A program made the position numbers and the translations under genes. DNA of 64,000 nucleotides, taken from the NCBI GenBank assembly GCA_003439945.1, contig QVRM01000429.1, positions 434,001-498,000 on the forward strand. Reading direction: 5' to 3'. Shown one piece after another: positions 20,873 through 33,989 of this stretch (position 1 is its first letter; every line of letters starts with the position of its first letter). The DNA comes from Dermanyssus gallinae (Eukaryota > Arthropoda > Arachnida > Mesostigmata > Dermanyssidae). The notes below the pieces were generated by a model. It did not search any database, had not been told where the DNA came from, and worked only from the letters and a program-made list of their open reading frames with translations.

Positions 20873-23800
20873 GAACAATATTACATACTATTGTGTTTAC
20901 GAGGTGTTCTCTTAATTTTGGTATCATTCCCGAAGTTTTTGTTCAATCCCCAAAAGCAAACTCTCCCTTTTAAAATAATCTGCACCGAAAATAACACATA
21001 TGCGTAATTTTTCCCGTCGTGGACACATTTTTTCGTGTATTCTTGGTATCCTATATCGTTTGTTAAGTGCCTGTAGAGTTTTTGAAAACAGAAAGAGACC
21101 GCGAGTCAAGTGCGGGAAGTAGGGCACTGGGGACGCGCAACAATCCAGTTTTCAAGAAAATACAAATCAAAACACTTGTCTAGTCCTTGAAATGTCATTC
21201 GGACGAGTGCATTTGCGTTTTATATTGTAGCCAGAAGTCCACAAAAGTTGGAGTTTTTGTAGAGTTATTAAACTCATTAAACTCATTTGTTACAATGAGT
21301 TGTTATAACTCATTATATATAAACTGAAGTCTTCTGCGACCGCTTTAGCTTCCCAACTTTTTTGCAAGTGGCAATAATTAGAAGCTACGATTTTTGGATT
21401 TCATTTAGCGGTCAGAATTCTTTCTGCCAAGATGTCGCTCAAAGGCAGTGGATCCTAGTGAAAACATCAACCTCCATTTTACTATTTCTATAATGGTAAC
21501 AGCATAAATGTCAACATGAAGTCGGGTTTCTATTCGGGAATTCCGGAAACGGCCACTCGTCAATGAAACCTGGGCGTCCGCTCGCCTGCGACGGCACTAT
21601 CATAACACGTACGTTATCTAGTTTCTTTTTTCATTGAGATTACGTTCCGAATACAATCGTCAAATACAAAAGTGTCTGTGTTTTTTTCCAAAGTGAAACA
21701 CAACCGGCGACTTCGAAATAATGTACTCGACACCTATGAGAGGCAACGTGGGTGATTTCATAGTCTCATTCGATCAAGAGGGAAATTGCTTTATAGAAAA
21801 TTAATCGAACAAATTGCTTTTCCCAAAGACGCACAGCCACATGCTCTATGAAGACGATATGTACAAACAAATTATTTTAAATGTACAATTATATTTTATG
21901 AAGACACATATATAGACGTCCGGAGCGCTTCAACGCTTCAACAGAAAACTTTAGTGCTTAGAATTTTATTTTAAGGACCTACACAGTCGGTTCCGGGACT
22001 ACGTCGAAATACAAAATAAAAACTTAATGATATCATAACGTTAGTTTCCAACAGACATCCTTCCCTCGTCGCACACTCGGGGCGAAACCAGTCATGGAAC
22101 ATGGCCCTGAACGCCGTAAAAAAATAAACCTAACTGAGATGCTGTTAAGAACAGATGCCACACTTCGTTGACTCTATGCTACGTCGTCGAAACGATCTCC
22201 CGAACGCAGATGATCTTCATTTTAAAATTTCACGCAGATGATCACAATTTTAAAATTTCACGCCTGCACATGTCACACCTCTTTAAGCTAATTAGAAGTG
22301 GCAGACGTGACTTGAATCGATCTAGTCTATCTATATATAAACATACCTAATCGAAAGCGCTTTCTGTTTATATATATAGCAGCACACCCAGCCTTATTTG
22401 CCTGCACTAGCCGGGCAAAAAGAATGTTATAACTGTGTATATGTCCTATTCAGTAAGATTGTCTGCAGAAAATACAAACCATCTTTTCTGAAGTAGTGTC
22501 CTACGAAGAATACGCTTTGGCGTCCGTCGAGCCCTGTGCGATGCGCTCGCGGGAGGCCGTGCGTAGGCCGAAATAGTTAGTGGACGCGACAGGCACCACG
22601 TCTCCGCCTATCTCAACACCATATGTGTTGAATATTCATAGGTGACTGAATATTCATATCCGCGAGCGATAGAGAGACACGAATACAGCGCTCACGGCGC
22701 TCGCTCTCTGCTCTCCATAATCCAAAAGGTTTCACTTACCTATGCACGATACGGGTGGCGGAATGCGGCCTAGAGACGTAAACATCACGCCGCCTGTCAC
22801 CAGCAATCTGTTTGCTTTCTGGACTCGCAGCCCAGTCAACGCTTACGAGGCTAAATATTCGGCAAGTAACGGCATGATATGGCTGCCGTCATTTCACTTA
22901 GTAAACCAATAGTAACTGTGTAGTCATTTCGAATTCGAGCGGTGGATACAAGGGTGAGACAGCCGGCCCACACCAGCTGTAAGAGGAATCCCAACGTCCA
23001 TAGCTTGGTGTATGTGTACGTAACTGAGACTGTGGCAATTGTAGGCTGGCTGCCAGAGTTGATAACATATGTTTATTAAGCGAACTATCCTAGAATATAG
23101 GTCGGTTCTTTTAAAAGTGTTAAGCCATTTGTTTCGTCCATTGGCGGGGCTCGCACGTGGGTCTTGACATTTTGTTTTCACTTTGTAGAAGAAACGGGTA
23201 TAGTGCTATTAGATAATGAAACGTACTCATGCGCGTAATAAATAGCACACTTTAACATAAATGCACGGCGTGCGGTCTATTATGGTAGGAAAATGTGACG
23301 GCGTTGTATTTACGTAAAATTATTACATTGGTAAGCCAGTTGTGATATTTCCTACACACAACTTGTAAGCGTTTTCTACTGACTTTAAGATGCAATTGGC
23401 TTTCTGTCAGTTGTATGATTGTTCAGGGTTCTACGACCCTACCCGTCGTTTAACTTCGTTTGAAACGAATAGCTAATGACGAATTGCACCCATTGCAATG
23501 ACACGGCTATTTCTACGGTCGCCATTCTAGCTAGCTCATACTCGGCGACGGCACCACTTTAATAGCTTTCAAAGACGGGAAACACTAGTTTAGGATGTCA
23601 CTGTGACTGACTTATTCGTCCCTTCAATGGTTAACCACAACGCTTCGCAGGCCAACTGTACAAAGTATGGATTTTCGTTCAATTGCCAATTGCAGAAGAT
23701 ACTGGACGGGCCTGGACCTATGACCAATATGATGGCCAGTGACGAATCGACGAAGTTATTTTGACTACCGGTCATTCGTCTGCTGCAGTTTTTTTTTGTA

Positions 23801-26800
23801 TGACAGAGGTTATCCCTAGACAATCAGCGTGTAAATTTAGGTAATGTTGGGGAGTTTTGCCAGTTGAGCGGTTTCATGCTTGGAGATGCTTGTTGGCTGG
23901 TCGGAGTTTGCTTAATAATCCTATATCATCGACCAAAGTAATTTAAAAACATTCATGTGATTCTGATATGTGGCAGCTAACTAGAATAGAATACGCTAGA
24001 ACAAGGTGGCAGTCATCACATATCAAAAGTGAAGTAACCCCACTTGCAGTCCGTTAGTGCCATCGTTAAAGTTTTATGCTCTGCAACAAGCTGACGGAGC
24101 TGGCATTACGCAAAGGCTGTAGTACACATTTTCTCAGGGCATGTACGATATCTTCAGCTAGCATCGTTCAACGGTTTGTAGCAGGCATCCTTCATAGAGA
24201 GAGAGAGATTGCGCCGCCTATACAACATACATTTTGCATGCTACTTAGGGGTCAACAATTGGAGTATTTGATCAGACATGCTGCGCGTAAATGAATATAC
24301 AATCTAGTTTATATAGGCTTATACGTTGAGTTACAGAACAAAAAGGTATACAATAATTAATTTATGTTTATTCTAATCAAATGTCAGTAGAAATCCGTTT
24401 AATTTTACCAGAAACGCTAGAGACAGCAGCTTTCATACAACATATATTTTACAAAAAATAGCGTAAAACTCAATTTTCGAGTGCATAGTAAAAACACACT
24501 TCTTTCACGCAAGCCCTTATTAATTGGATTTATGAAATTCGAGTGTGGTTTCAATTTCTTGAGATAACCCTCTGACGTTTCAAAGAAGCATGCTTGGCCT
24601 AAGGACAGTTTTGATTGTTTCATCAAAGCTAAACCGCTAGAGGCTATATGTCATTTCAATCTTGCCCACTAATAGGCAGCCAGCTCTCGCAGGCTTTTCA
24701 ATTATAGGAAAAACACAGATAAGCAGTTTGTCTGTATGGCAACTGGAAATACAAATAAATATGTGTAAGCTTTAGTTTTAAAATTCCATAACGACCTGCT
24801 TAGCCTGCTTGATGGTTGTCCAAACACTGACCTACGTCAATTTAGTGTGCCTGAAGCTGTCTTCTTACCGTATTGATTTTGCCTAGAAACAGCTTCATGT
24901 TAGTCTATCACTGTTTGCTTACACTACTTTTTCTTCAGTGGACCGTTAAAAGCTGAAGTTAGCTAGACCATTGCCTATCACAAGAGATACCTATTTACTA
25001 TTCTGTCAATTCCTCCATTTTCATTGTGTTCTAGAGGCCTTAGAAGTCACGCCGCTGTAGCAGTATTGTAGAGGCAGCTCACATTAATTCTAGCTCACGC
25101 TTTCAGTTAAAAGGGGAGAAAAAGGCACTGGCCTTATTCAAGTGCTGTAATTTATTCACGTAATCTCCCTTTCGTTAGAGGTCCCAATGCTAAGCTATTT
25201 ACGCCGCAGTCCTAGAACGTGTCCTTAAACGGCGTCTTGGCAGACGCCAGACGCCTTCTCGATGTGGACCTAATTGTCACCGTAAACTTGGGGAGAATTC
25301 AAAGTGAAACGACTACGCATTGTGATGTGTCTGACAAACTTGCCACATCTAAATATTTGACCACTGGCGTATGGGCACGCGTCTGCTACACCCTGCAGCC
25401 TTCGAGAGCGTTCATAGAACACATCATGTTTCTCTGAGTTGCGAGTCGCTTTAGTTGTTTTCTCGTTTCGGTTGCGTTCAAACGCGGCGGCTTCGTTTAG
25501 AGCTACGCTATTAATATGTAACGATACTTGTCGTTGACGCAGCGTTAGAAAAAAGGCGTCATATAAATTAGACTTCTTTATAGTGTGACTTTAGTTAGAT
25601 AGTGTGAAAGATGATAAAAGAGGTATCAGCTTGCACTTAAGGGATCACATGGAGTCTTGCTTAGCAAACCAAATCTAAAGTACCTATTTCTGCCATCTAT
25701 TTCTACGAGAACTACTAGTAGAAGTAATTTCGCGAATTGAAGCAAGTCGCGTATTTTACACAAAACACCGTACTCCAAGGCATGGCAGTCAAGCGTAATA
25801 AGACATGTTCTCAAATAGTGGCGGGGAAAATTTGACCCTGTCCTATTTCAAGAACGCAAGCGGAAGAAATATGGCTGACGATCATCAAACGATTGAGGGC
25901 ATAATTGTCCTTTAGAAGCGTTGTAGGTATTCATTATTTTTGTAGATATGTTGTTTTTGTCCGTCTAAAAAGGCAACTCACTTTCGTACTAAAGGTACGC
26001 ATGTCCTTGCAAACAGGTAGTGTTGTCTTGCTTATGCTTCAAATGTATATATATATATATATATTATATATATAAAATATAAATGTCGAAATTCAGTAAT
26101 TCCTTCATTGAGCTTGAAATTTCCATAATTAAACATCTTCAACAATTCTCACAATTAAGGGCGATATTTATTCTTTATTATTAACAACCTTCTTTTATTT
26201 AAGAAATGAGCCTGCATTCATAAATGGTTCCCATCATAGATGGCTTGTAACTTTTCTCATGTGTATTTATTCTATAATTTGTTTAGTCGTTACAAATGTT
26301 AGCCCAGTATTTCTCTACCGCTGCGTTAACGTTAGAATTATGATATAATACGGTCTTTTTCATGATGTTAAATGTCTCGTAGCTTATCCCTCAATCTTGT
26401 GCAAATCGTTATCTAGAATATTTGTAGTTAATTTATATGCCATCTCGCCAGATCCGCCCTAAAACATGAGTGCCACACAGGGGCCGCATAGCTGTGTATG
26501 ACATAACGTACGTATTAAAAAGTCTGTCATCTGACGCCATAGCGTGGGTCCTCAGAAGAGGTGCCACGCTTAAGACGTCTGAGAGAAGCAGGAAACGTTT
26601 TAGCCGGCTTTTGGTGTCTATGATTCTGATGTTCCAACCTTTTTGGACAGCTGTTTTAAGGCGGCACTGGCCTTAGCCAGAAGGGCCCTTTAAGTCGCGA
26701 CGAAATAGGCCTCAGCATTGTTAGGTAAGACGATGCCAGCGCAGGTCCAAGCTAAGCTATCACGTTAGGGACCCCGGGAATCTCCATTCGCTATTGGGAA

Positions 26801-27085
26801 CTTGGCACCTCTATTTGGTTGTAGTTCTAGATTTATCAAGAGAGCCCGGGATATCAATAGCAAGTTGAAACTTGAATACAAATTATCGTTTAAATAAATT
26901 TTGCTGTAATAGAACTTGCTAATCGGTAAGGTCGCCTCCCTTAATAAAATAGATCAGGAATACCCGGTATGTTTTCGCATTACTCAAAGTTTCTGTCTTA
27001 CGTCGAATCCGGACACAGAGCCCTATTATAAATTGTATATTACACAGTAAACTCAGCTACCGCAAATTTTGCGGTTACGGGGCTT
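20870..27085. other. 6.2 kb without a recognisable gene
   Basis: Short open frames only. Small structures seen: AACTCATTTGTTACAATGAGTT hairpin-like sequence near 21280; a 28-30-bp tandem duplication containing CGCAGATGATC and TTTTAAAATTTCACG (22205-22262); GAAAGCGCTTTC, a 12-bp palindrome, inside a larger imperfect inverted repeat of CTATATATAAACA (22331-22379); a short TA run at 26046-26074. The segment 22500-22800 is somewhat GC-richer. No coding signature found. Confidence 0.5.
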
Positions 27086-27089
27086 TAGG

Positions 27090-28075
27090 AAACAACTCGT
27101 GGAAAAGCTCAAATATTTTAGAGAGTCTGTTGTGACGGCTGTATACAAAAAGGAACTGCGATCCCTCCCAGAAAACGACCGAACAGTAGCTCCATACCGT
27201 GCCTTCTCATGGAAATAAATTATCGTCAATGAGATTTATAACTACCTTGACTCCTATGAATTCCTGACCCACATCAACATGGGTTTAGAAAGGAACGCTC
27301 CACTGGAACTCAGGCCCTCAAAATCTGTCATAATTGGGCTATCGCGCGTAACACGGTCATCCCCATACACACGGTCTACTTTGATTTCTCGCGAGTACTC
27401 GACAGGGTAGATCAAAAGATTATTTTATCTAAAATGGCGGCGCTTGGAATTGGCCCTCAGATTTTAAATTGGTGTCACTCACACCTACCAGACCGCACCT
27501 ACGCCGTAAAAGCCAGTGACTCGGTCTCCGAGCGCTCCCCATGCTCTTCTAGGGTTCCTCAAGGTTCCTGCTTAGGCCTACTAATGTATATAATGTTTGC
27601 TCAGGACTTAGGTATATGTGGATATATGTCTGAATCTGGTGATCTCAGTTCCGATGTGCGCGGTTCCTGACAATAGCTCCAGAAAACTTCACGTATCAGC
27701 TAAAGGATTTCCCTATACCCGAGGTAACACTCTACAAGCACCTAAGAGTTACGTTCGATAGGCATATGAAGGTTTCGGACACATATTGCCGATTCAGCAA
27801 AAGCTGCTTCTGGAGTGAGCAATCTTATACTGAGAGAGCTCTTATCACAAGGTGTTTCTGAATACCTGTGCATTTTTAGAGTCCTCGTTGTGCCAAATTA
27901 GCATTCTGTGCTCACGTGTACTTGTTTACGACAAGGATAAATGTATGCTGCAGCGTATTCAGGACAAGTTTTTAAAGAGAGTTCCTCAAAGGTGCAACTT
28001 AACGCGTGACAGAGTCGTACTGCCAAGTGTCGCAGAGTATCAGCGTCGTGTTGACTACCGTTCTTCTTAAAAGTT
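27090..28075 (+). pseudogene. LINE reverse transcriptase fragment (CR1/jockey-like)
   Basis: Plus-strand frames give ESVVTAVYKKELRSLPENDR and TVAPYR, then HINMGFRKERSTGTQALKIC (like QxGFRxxRST), then VYFDFSRVLDRVDQKI (motif A region; FDFSKAFDRV in live elements), then LPDRTYAVKASDSVSERS and SRVPQGSCLGLLMYIMF (VPQGSxLGPLLF). Motif C (YADD) is lost after a break near 27620. C-terminal pieces follow: VTLYKHLRVTFD and LQRIQDKFLKRVPQRC. Stops and a deletion around motif C disable it. It resembles the LINE at 14-16 kb in type but is not obviously the same family. Confidence 0.75.
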
Positions 28076-28486
28076 TTATATGCAATGGTCAGATTTGTAC
28101 GTACTACCACATACAATCAAACAGCCTACGAAATCACAGTTGCGTTCCGCCTGAGACTGCCAGTGCGGTAGTCGTTAATCACTCATTTGTTTGGCGAACA
28201 GCTCGCCTAGCCCGCAAATGCGGGCACTTCATTTGTCTTGTTTGATCCCTTTTTAAATGAAGGAGACGTTTGTATTGTATTGCAAAAATAAGTATATTAA
28301 AGTATTTAATATGATCCGTTAAAATGTACTGAGCTGTAATATCAGCGTATGCTGTTCATATTTCGTTTTCTGTGTAAGTCTTTCTGTTTCTAACCTAGAA
28401 CAGCGATCATCTCCTGGTCTATGCCGAACATCGTGCCGAAAAACTCGCAACATGTGGTGAAACACGATGCAGGCCATTATTGTGTC

Positions 28487-28487
<1 letters not shown>

Positions 28488-28543
<56 letters not shown>

Positions 28544-28580
28544 GATAATGATAATGATAATGATAATGATAATGATAATG

Positions 28581-28676
<96 letters not shown>
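28488..28676. repeat. compound microsatellite (AAT)n-(AATGAT)15-(AAT)n
   Basis: A central block with GAT every 6 bp from 28520 to 28604 (15 units) is flanked on both sides by pure AAT. The regular hexamer indicates that one AAT to GAT change was amplified as a six-base unit. Confidence 0.97.
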
Positions 28677-28839
28677 GTGTAGTGAACGTTGCACTCCATT
28701 GGCTTATTCGCAATTTCGTCTAGCAGCTGTCTAGCGGCTACAATATCGTCAAAACGCCACCAAACCTAAGTACTATAACGAAACAGTGAAGGTCATATGC
28801 AAATCGTGTCGAACAGCTTAAGCTTTGGCGCTTTGCGGC

Positions 28840-29760
28840 TTTCGTTCTGCAGACCGCTGAACGGTCAACTCAGGAATCCGTTGCCCACGCCTCATCAAAG
28901 CCGTCGGGTTTTTGTCGGTGGCGGCGGCGGCGGCGGATAGAACGCCGATACTCTAGTTCGACCTAGATCGATCTCTTAGCAAGAAAGCTCAGCGAGAAGA
29001 GAGCCGTTCGCTCGGCCGGTTGGCTGGCTGGTCTACGCATCCGCCCTGCGGCGTGACTAAGTCTTTTCCTGCCCGTAGACCCGCCGCTTGGACACACGCG
29101 CGACCGAGAGACACAGATATGAGGGAAGGAAAGAAACATACAGGAGAGTAGCAGGCGAGGTATTCGGCAGCGTTTTAGTGATTCGTCACCCAACAAAATA
29201 CGGCAAACTCGTCTCTGTCGCGGTAAATTGCCGGTACATAATCGAATCGGCAGGCGTCATACGCTGCTGCGCACAGACGGTAGTAATCTAGTTGATTTTT
29301 TCTGCTTTCTGCTGCTGCTGCTGCTGTGCCAGCTATGTGTCCATGTGAGCGTATTTATTCAGTCGCCTGCTGCTTATGTTGCCACACTTTTGATCGATGG
29401 CTTAGATTTAGCCAACCCAGGAAGACGACGGCGACGACGAAGCCGGCTATAGGAGTGTACGACATAAGACGTTGATCGTTAATCGTCTGGAGTGTGTGCG
29501 GTGCTTTCCTGTGGATGGTGCTTGCGAAGGAGAAGTTGCGGTGCCGCTAGTGCTGCTATGCGTTGAGGGGAAATATATCAAATTTCTGCTCGAATTTCAG
29601 CGAAAGTGCGCAAAATCAGCACTGCACCCGAACAGCTTTTAGCGACGTGCGTCGCCAAAATTGCCAACATCGAAGGCATAAAAAAAAAACGCGCAAATGA
29701 GGTGGTGGTTGTGCTGATACCGCTCGCAGGATGGCGTAGCCCTGTCTCTAGGGAAGTGCT
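28840..29760. other. GC-richer island, possible promoter or 5' UTR
   Basis: CpG-rich sequence with a GGCGGCGGC run (28921-28935), CGACCGAGAGAC near 29099, a CTGCTGCTGCTGCTG run (29310-29325) and GACGGCGACGACGA near 29427. TATTCAGTCGCC near 29354 resembles the arthropod initiator TCAGTY. No long frame has normal composition. Island type as at 8-10.4 kb. Confidence 0.35.
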
Positions 29761-29769
29761 GAGCAAGTG

Positions 29770-32076
29770 ACTGATTTAAATTTGCTAACAAGCTTATTCG
29801 TGTATTCGGGGCTAATTTAATACGTACTATTACTGTTAAAGGATAGGAGAAGAGTAGAGCACACGTGTGACTGACTCGGTCGCATATTCATTAACATAGG
29901 ACCGCGCTGTCTCGCACAGTTACTTGCTTTGCTGAAACCTTAAGTTTCTGCATCTACAAACGGTTGTGGTAGCAATTGCAACATGATTAGTACATACACT
30001 AAAACGGAGTTTTGATTCTCAGAGTTACCAGCTTAGGCCATGCGGTGGCGGTATTGTATTCTATCCGATGGTTGCTCGCATCAAGTACGCACACAGGATT
30101 ATAGGACGTAGTTCGTGATAAAGCGTATGCATCCAAAATGCCTTACTATATTGTGGTTTAATCGGTAACTATTTTTTTACTTGTTTTGATTTTCGTAATA
30201 CTAATGCCCGTGTACGGTTTCTTTCATATCATGGCTAATTTTTAATCCACTCCGGCATTTATCTTGTCTAAATTGGAAGTCATGCAAAGCTATTTAAGAG
30301 TGGCCGGTCTGTCCTCTGCTTTCTATGTCGCCTGGTTCTGTGTTGCTTTGTGGTGAGTAAATGCATACGCTCGCTCCTATTTCAAGAAAGGAGCCAATGG
30401 TTACCAAAAGGTTGAAACGTGGTTGCGTATCCTGGCTTGTCGACATTTTTCGTAGGGCTCCGGCAACATTGCTGTCGCCGGCACTAAAAGGCGTCGCAGA
30501 ACAAATAACACCAAATATTGCAAAACTGCCAGGCTTTTATTTGTCCCCTGTCCAGAGAGAAACAAAACGTAGATCGCTTTCTCGGGAGACGTGTCGGTTC
30601 ACTACAAGCGCCGCGTAGAAAATCGTCATTTCATTTTAGGCGAGGATTACTTCATCACGCCGAATGAGTTGCATTGCCGCATTGTACTACTGACGTTCGT
30701 TCTAGCTTCATAAACGTTGTAAGGGGTAGCTGAAAACAACCTTCCAGATATTTTTCTGCCTGCAGGCAGCATTTTGGCCTATACATGTCCTGTGTGCATT
30801 ATATGTGCGATATGGTAACGTTGTGCAACTGGAGAGATGCTGAGCAAGCGTTCTCAATATAAACAAAACAAAATCTGGAAATGCAGCCTCGTGCCTCTAT
30901 GCCACATTGTCATAAGCACGGTCATCAAGGCTGTGCAGAAGCTGCTGCAAAAAAGTCATATCGTATAGCTAGGAACGTATACCTACCTAAGCAATCGTCT
31001 AGCAGTCGTCTTCTGTACTTCGGCGGCTTCTCGCCAAAATATACGGTTGGATGGAATGCAATTTATAACCGTGTGCGAAAGAGCAAAACAAGCATATATG
31101 GAGCTCCGTCGCCTACCCAACAAAGGTAGGAACAGAGGTCAGAAGGCAGAAACCCCTAGTTGTTCGCGGTAATTTGCAATCTAGAGTGGCTTAGAATACT
31201 ATGCATACCGAGCATATCCTGCAAAATAAAGAATGTAAAGTCTGATCTAAACTCTAAAAATATTTGTTTTAAATAAGAACATGTTGAAATTGTGAACTAC
31301 TGAAACGATTGTATTACAGCAATGCGCGCTAGAACCTTTGGAATATAGCAATATTGAAGACGCCACATATATGCACATCAATATCAGAACTCGATTGCAT
31401 CTGCATATATTGTACATATATTTGTTATTGTTATATTTATTTTATTTGCAAGCGCTATTAGAAATATATAAGACTATCAAACATCATGCCTCTCGTTGGC
31501 GCATGCCTTGCATATTACATATTGTGCATACGTGGATCCTGTTAAACCCCTAGCTTCATCAGCATTTCCTCTAGATCGAGCATAGGTAAGTTGCAAGAAG
31601 ATTGTCATTATTGCACTCAATACAAATCATAGGCCAAAATCGATGCATTAGCCCGCAAATACTTGTATCTCTATGATATAACTTCTGTTTGGAGTGTGAC
31701 ATATTTCGTGAACAATTTTCTGGTAACTAGATGTATCTTATACAATATAAGATAACGTTTGGATGATTGATAGCAGAATTGATGACAACGGAAACATCAT
31801 TTATTACGTACGCCTCCTGTAAGCGCTTAAAAAAGCACATATCCCACTATGACAGACTGTAAAGCACATGCAGTGATACAGATAAATTAGCCCGTCGCTA
31901 GAACGCACGAAGTAATATTGGTTCGCTTACTTCAGCATGATTAACCGACTAACACTAAATACAATTTAATGCAGGGCTTGGTTTATCGACCGAACTGCGC
32001 TATCACGATGCCTATGTTCTGGTAAGAAAATAGGTAAAAGGAGTATCTCGGTAAACACACTTGCATTCATTTGCAC

Positions 32077-32079
<3 letters not shown>
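29770..32079. other. no recognisable gene
   Basis: AT-rich sequence. An 85-codon frame at 30361-30618 and an 82-codon frame at 30881-31129 (plus) have normal composition but no family signature or convincing splice borders. Confidence 0.5.

Positions 32080-32122
<43 letters not shown>
32080..32122. repeat. (TA)n array, left part, interrupted by mariner
   Basis: TA dinucleotides run directly up to the first base of the transposon; the array resumes on its other side at 33414. Confidence 0.97.
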
Positions 32123-32125
<3 letters not shown>

Positions 32126-33413
32126 GTAGTTTAATAAGTTCTTAGAATGAAAACCGAGAATTTTCCAAATCATCAGTTTTTACATTTTTCTTATTCGATA
32201 TACTCCCCGAGAAGCTCAATACACTTTTCCCACCGAGATTTCAGAGCTTTCATACCTCTTGAGTAGAATTCCGCGTCGTTAGACTGAAAATAGGCATTGA
32301 CAGCAGCTTTAACCTCTTCATTGCTGGAAAAACGCTTTCCACCGAGACTATTCTTCAAATGTCCGAAGAGGAAATAATCAGAGGGGGCCAGGTCTGGAGA
32401 ATAGGAGGGTTGTTCAATAAGTTCGAACCTCAGTTGGGCCAGTTTTGCCGATGCTTGCCGGGACTTGTGTGCAGGAGCATTGCCCTGGTGAAACGGGACA
32501 ACCTTCTTCTGCAAAGCGGGCCGTTTCACGATGAGTTCTTGCTAACGGCAGTCCAACAGTCTTGCATAATATTCTCCTGTGATCGTTTTAGAGCTCTCAA
32601 GGTAGTCGACCAGCATTATTCTACGTTGGTCTTAAAAAACTGTAGCCATCACCTTTCCGGTCAATGCCGTTGTCCGCACCCTCTTCGGAGGTCCTTCATC
32701 AGGTGCACACCATTGGCAAGATGCTTCTTGGGTCTCGGGAGTGTAGTGATGAACCCGGCTTTCATCGACGGTCATGAATCTGCACCAAAAATCCGACAGA
32801 TTGTTCGACATCTTGGCCAAATTTCGCTGTAAAGCCAAAACAGGCGCGTCTTTTTGTCCTTGGTTGAGCAAATGCGGCAGCCATTTTGCTCTAAGCTCTT
32901 TCATCTTCAAGTTTTCGTGTAGGATAAAATGCACACTGCCTAAACTAATCCCTAATGCCTCCGCTATTTCCTTAATGTTCATTCGCTTATCTGTGCCAAG
33001 AATTTTTCGCACTTTCTCTACGTTTTCCTCATCAGTTGCCGTTTTTTGGCCTCCTGGACGTAGTTCATCCTCGGTGCTCCTGCGACCTCTTTTTAACACA
33101 TTAATCCAGTTGGAAACAGTGGCAAAACATGGCGCAGAGTCACTGTACGTCTCGTCTAACTCAATTTTTACTTGGGTCGCATTCCAACCTTTGAAATAAA
33201 AATGCTTGATAATCACTCGAAACTCTTTTTTCTCCATTTTTAAAAATAACGCCGATACGTTGCACGGGAAAGCTATTAAACGAAATCGCAACGACCAATC
33301 ACCATAATATATTGAGTGCTAGCAGTCGAAAAGTTGCAGTTCCTATTAGCGGTGAAAGCGTGCCAAAATTCGAATTCTAAAAAGCTCATTCTAAGAACTT
33401 ATTGAACTACCTG
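32123..33413 (-). mobile_element. complete mariner element, 1,291 bp
   Basis: The 28-bp terminal inverted repeats begin CAGGTAGTTTAATAAGTTCT (32123-32150) and match the reverse complement of 33386-33413 with one difference. Both ends abut TA dinucleotides, the mariner target, within a TA array. Length fits the usual 1.3 kb. The single gene runs on the minus strand and fills most of the element. Confidence 0.95.
32191..33237 (-). pseudogene. mariner transposase, 348 codons, two nonsense codons and a catalytic Asp changed to Gly
   Basis: One continuous frame from ATG 33237 (MEKKEF) to TAA 32191 is intact except for in-frame stops at codons 202 (near 32634) and 232 (32544-32542). The N-terminal DNA-binding half contains MNIKEIAEALGISLGSVHFI; the linker has KWLPHLL, the counterpart of WVPHEL. 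Catalytic residues of the D,D34D triad: D158 in FMTVDES is present; the second, normally HQDNAP, reads HQGNAPAH, so residue 252 is Gly; the third, D287 in SPDLAPSDY, is present with exactly 34 residues between 252 and 287. The frame is not shifted anywhere, so decay is recent, but the copy cannot be active. Confidence 0.93.
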
Positions 33414-33438
33414 TATATATATATATATATATATATAT
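33414..33438. repeat. (TA)n array, right part
   Basis: TA dinucleotides continue from the mariner end to the first base of the LINE fragment at 33439. Confidence 0.95.
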
Positions 33439-33790
33439 GTGGGACGCGACCGTAACCGACTCTTAAGCCCCCTTAATGGTCGGTACTGGGCGCAGCCCTC
33501 CCTGGACACGCGGTAGCCCTAGCGGAAGCAGCCAAGTGCAGAAAATATTCAAGCATCGGTTACCCACACTTGTTCTCACTGCTTGCATTCGAGACATTGG
33601 GGGGGGGGGACTGGGTCGCTCACAACGAAACTGCTCAAGGATATTGGGAAAAGATTGGCGCTCGCTACAGGAGACAAGAGGGCGGGCGAGTATTTACTGC
33701 AACGTCTGTCATTAGATGTTCAGAGGGGGAATGCCGCTTCGGTGAGAGGTACCCTGGCTAGGTGGACCAGCCCAAGCCTGGACTTTTTTT
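33439..33790 (+). pseudogene. non-LTR retrotransposon C-terminus, copy 3
   Basis: Starts abruptly at WDATVTDS (33440) next to the TA array, then after frameshifts reads LKDIGKRLALATGDKRAGEY and LLQRLSLDVQRGNAASVRGT followed by LARWTSPSLD. These correspond to the end of copy 2 (RLSLDIQRGNAASVRGTLSKW). An internal G9 (33600-33608) marks one frame break. A T-run (33784-33794) follows the end. The zinc motif and RT are missing. Confidence 0.85.
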
Positions 33791-33891
33791 TTTTTGTTCT
33801 AGGAGGTTTTGGGAATGCATGATGCACATGCGCCACTAGCAGCCTGCGTGACTAGTGTGATACTCGCAAACCCACTAAACCCGGATTCCTC

Positions 33892-33910
33892 CCCACCCCC
33901 CCCCCCCCCC
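33892..33910. repeat. poly(C) tract
   Basis: A run of C with one A, immediately before GAGGCTC-type sequence. Confidence 0.9.
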
Positions 33911-33989
33911 AGGCTCGGTATTACTTTGGCATTACATCGAAGTCGCGGGATAGGCGTCTCTGCCGTTCTCCTTCAATCAGCCTCTATCC

